A stretch of DNA of 5,721 bases from Thermoplasmata archaeon (GTDB lineage: Archaea; Thermoplasmatota; Thermoplasmata; WALJ01), in the NCBI GenBank assembly GCA_015522885.1, contig WALJ01000130.1, forward strand, positions 1-5,721, in the 5' to 3' direction. This document shows positions 5,483-5,721 of the stretch, piece by piece. Below the pieces are notes generated by a model, which saw nothing but the letters and a program-made list of their open reading frames with translations, was not told the origin of the DNA and did no database searches. A program made the position numbers and the translations under genes. Position 1 is the first letter of the stretch. Every line of letters begins with the position of its first letter.

Positions 5483-5610
5483 ATGGCTGGACCAAGGAGC
5501 GAGACACGAAAAACTCATGCGTTATGTCTCCGTGAACAAGCTCCTTCCGTACCGGGCTGTGAATTCCGTACATGGGAATAGGAGAAGGTAAAAAATAGGC
5601 TTTCACATGT
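5483..5610 (+). other. Probable structured 5' leader or small transcript upstream of the pseudouridine synthase gene
   Basis: AAGGAGC joined to GAGACA (5494-5506) can pair with TGTCTC (5525-5530) and GCTCCTT (5540-5546), giving 7 + 6 bp with a 9-nt bulge. TTCCGTAC occurs twice (5545-5552 and 5564-5571). CTTTCAC (5600-5606) and GTGAAAG (5617-5623) form a hairpin whose 10-nt loop contains the start codon. A 32-codon frame starts with ATG at 5483, right where transcription is predicted to begin, but it shows no recognisable protein character. No known riboswitch was recognised. Confidence 0.35.
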
Positions 5611-5721
5611 ATGCGCGTGAAAGAGCGACTCCAGAAATACATGGCAAGGTGCGGCGTGGCATCGAGGAGGAAATGCGAGGAGATAATACTGGAAGGGAGG
5701 GTGAAGGTCAACGGAAGAGTG
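5611..5721 (+). CDS. RsuA/RluB-family rRNA pseudouridine synthase, N-terminal S4 domain only
   Basis: Thirty-seven codons are open from ATG 5611 to the window edge, so only the start of the protein is present. LQKYMARCGVASRRKCEE (residues 7-24) followed by ILEGRVKVNGRV (26-37) closely fits the S4 RNA-binding domain that opens RsuA/RluB/RluE/RluF pseudouridine synthases, which isomerise specific uridines in rRNA. The catalytic domain, with its Asp, would lie downstream and is not seen, so another S4 protein cannot be fully excluded. An in-frame stop at 5596-5598 and the alignment of the S4 motif fix the start at this ATG. No Shine-Dalgarno sequence precedes it. This family is mainly bacterial, so transfer into this lineage is possible; that is inference. 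Confidence 0.82.
   Translation, partial: MRVKERLQKYMARCGVASRRKCEEIILEGRVKVNGRV

Noticed and set aside
5354..5581. 75-codon open frame, and the 32-codon version from ATG 5483
   Set aside because: It runs through the palindromes and promoter-like repeats of region B and its product has no protein-like features. The ATG at the predicted transcription start is noted but is weak evidence alone.
5448..5711. 87-codon minus-strand open frame
   Set aside because: It overlaps the well-supported S4 domain and leader, and lacks any recognisable domain.

Overview
The window looks archaeal, most plausibly Thermoplasmatota or a related euryarchaeal lineage; the phylum is inference. The evidence is A/T-rich TATA-like boxes about 50 nt upstream of start codons, short leaders with GAGGT or AGGTG ribosome-binding sites, strong use of ATA and AGG codons, an archaeal-style site-2 protease and a PQQ-propeller/FN3 surface protein. 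GC content is intermediate.

Four protein genes form two divergent pairs. (1) Minus strand, 1-1378, C-terminus cut by the window edge: a site-2-type intramembrane metalloprotease with HEFSH and two PDZ-like domains. (2) Plus strand, 1971-3800: a secreted, membrane-anchored protein with eight PQQ-type propeller repeats, two fibronectin III domains and a C-terminal membrane anchor. (3) Minus strand, 3781-5268: a cytosolic M3-like metallopeptidase with HEGGH, convergent with the propeller gene and overlapping its end by 20 bp. (4) Plus strand, from 5611 and cut by the window edge: the S4 domain of a probable RsuA/RluB-type rRNA pseudouridine synthase.

The two divergent intergenic regions (A, 1379-1970; B, 5269-5610) are the most unusual part. 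They carry related modules in opposite orientation. Module 1 (67 bp in each copy) has 13-bp complementary arms around a loop of exactly 36 nt. Its arms differ between copies by paired, structure-preserving changes, and one end runs into a TATA-like box. Module 2 (51 bp, 46 identical) has 12-13-bp arms around a 17-nt loop and also abuts a TATA-like sequence. Region A reads as a B-type unit split by about 260 bp that holds three tandem 45-bp repeats and a 16-bp-arm hairpin. Each gene therefore has one such module upstream, and the propeller/peptidase pair is bracketed by inverted copies.

No tRNA, rRNA, CRISPR array or transposase gene was seen. A functional link among the four genes is not evident beyond the shared upstream modules.
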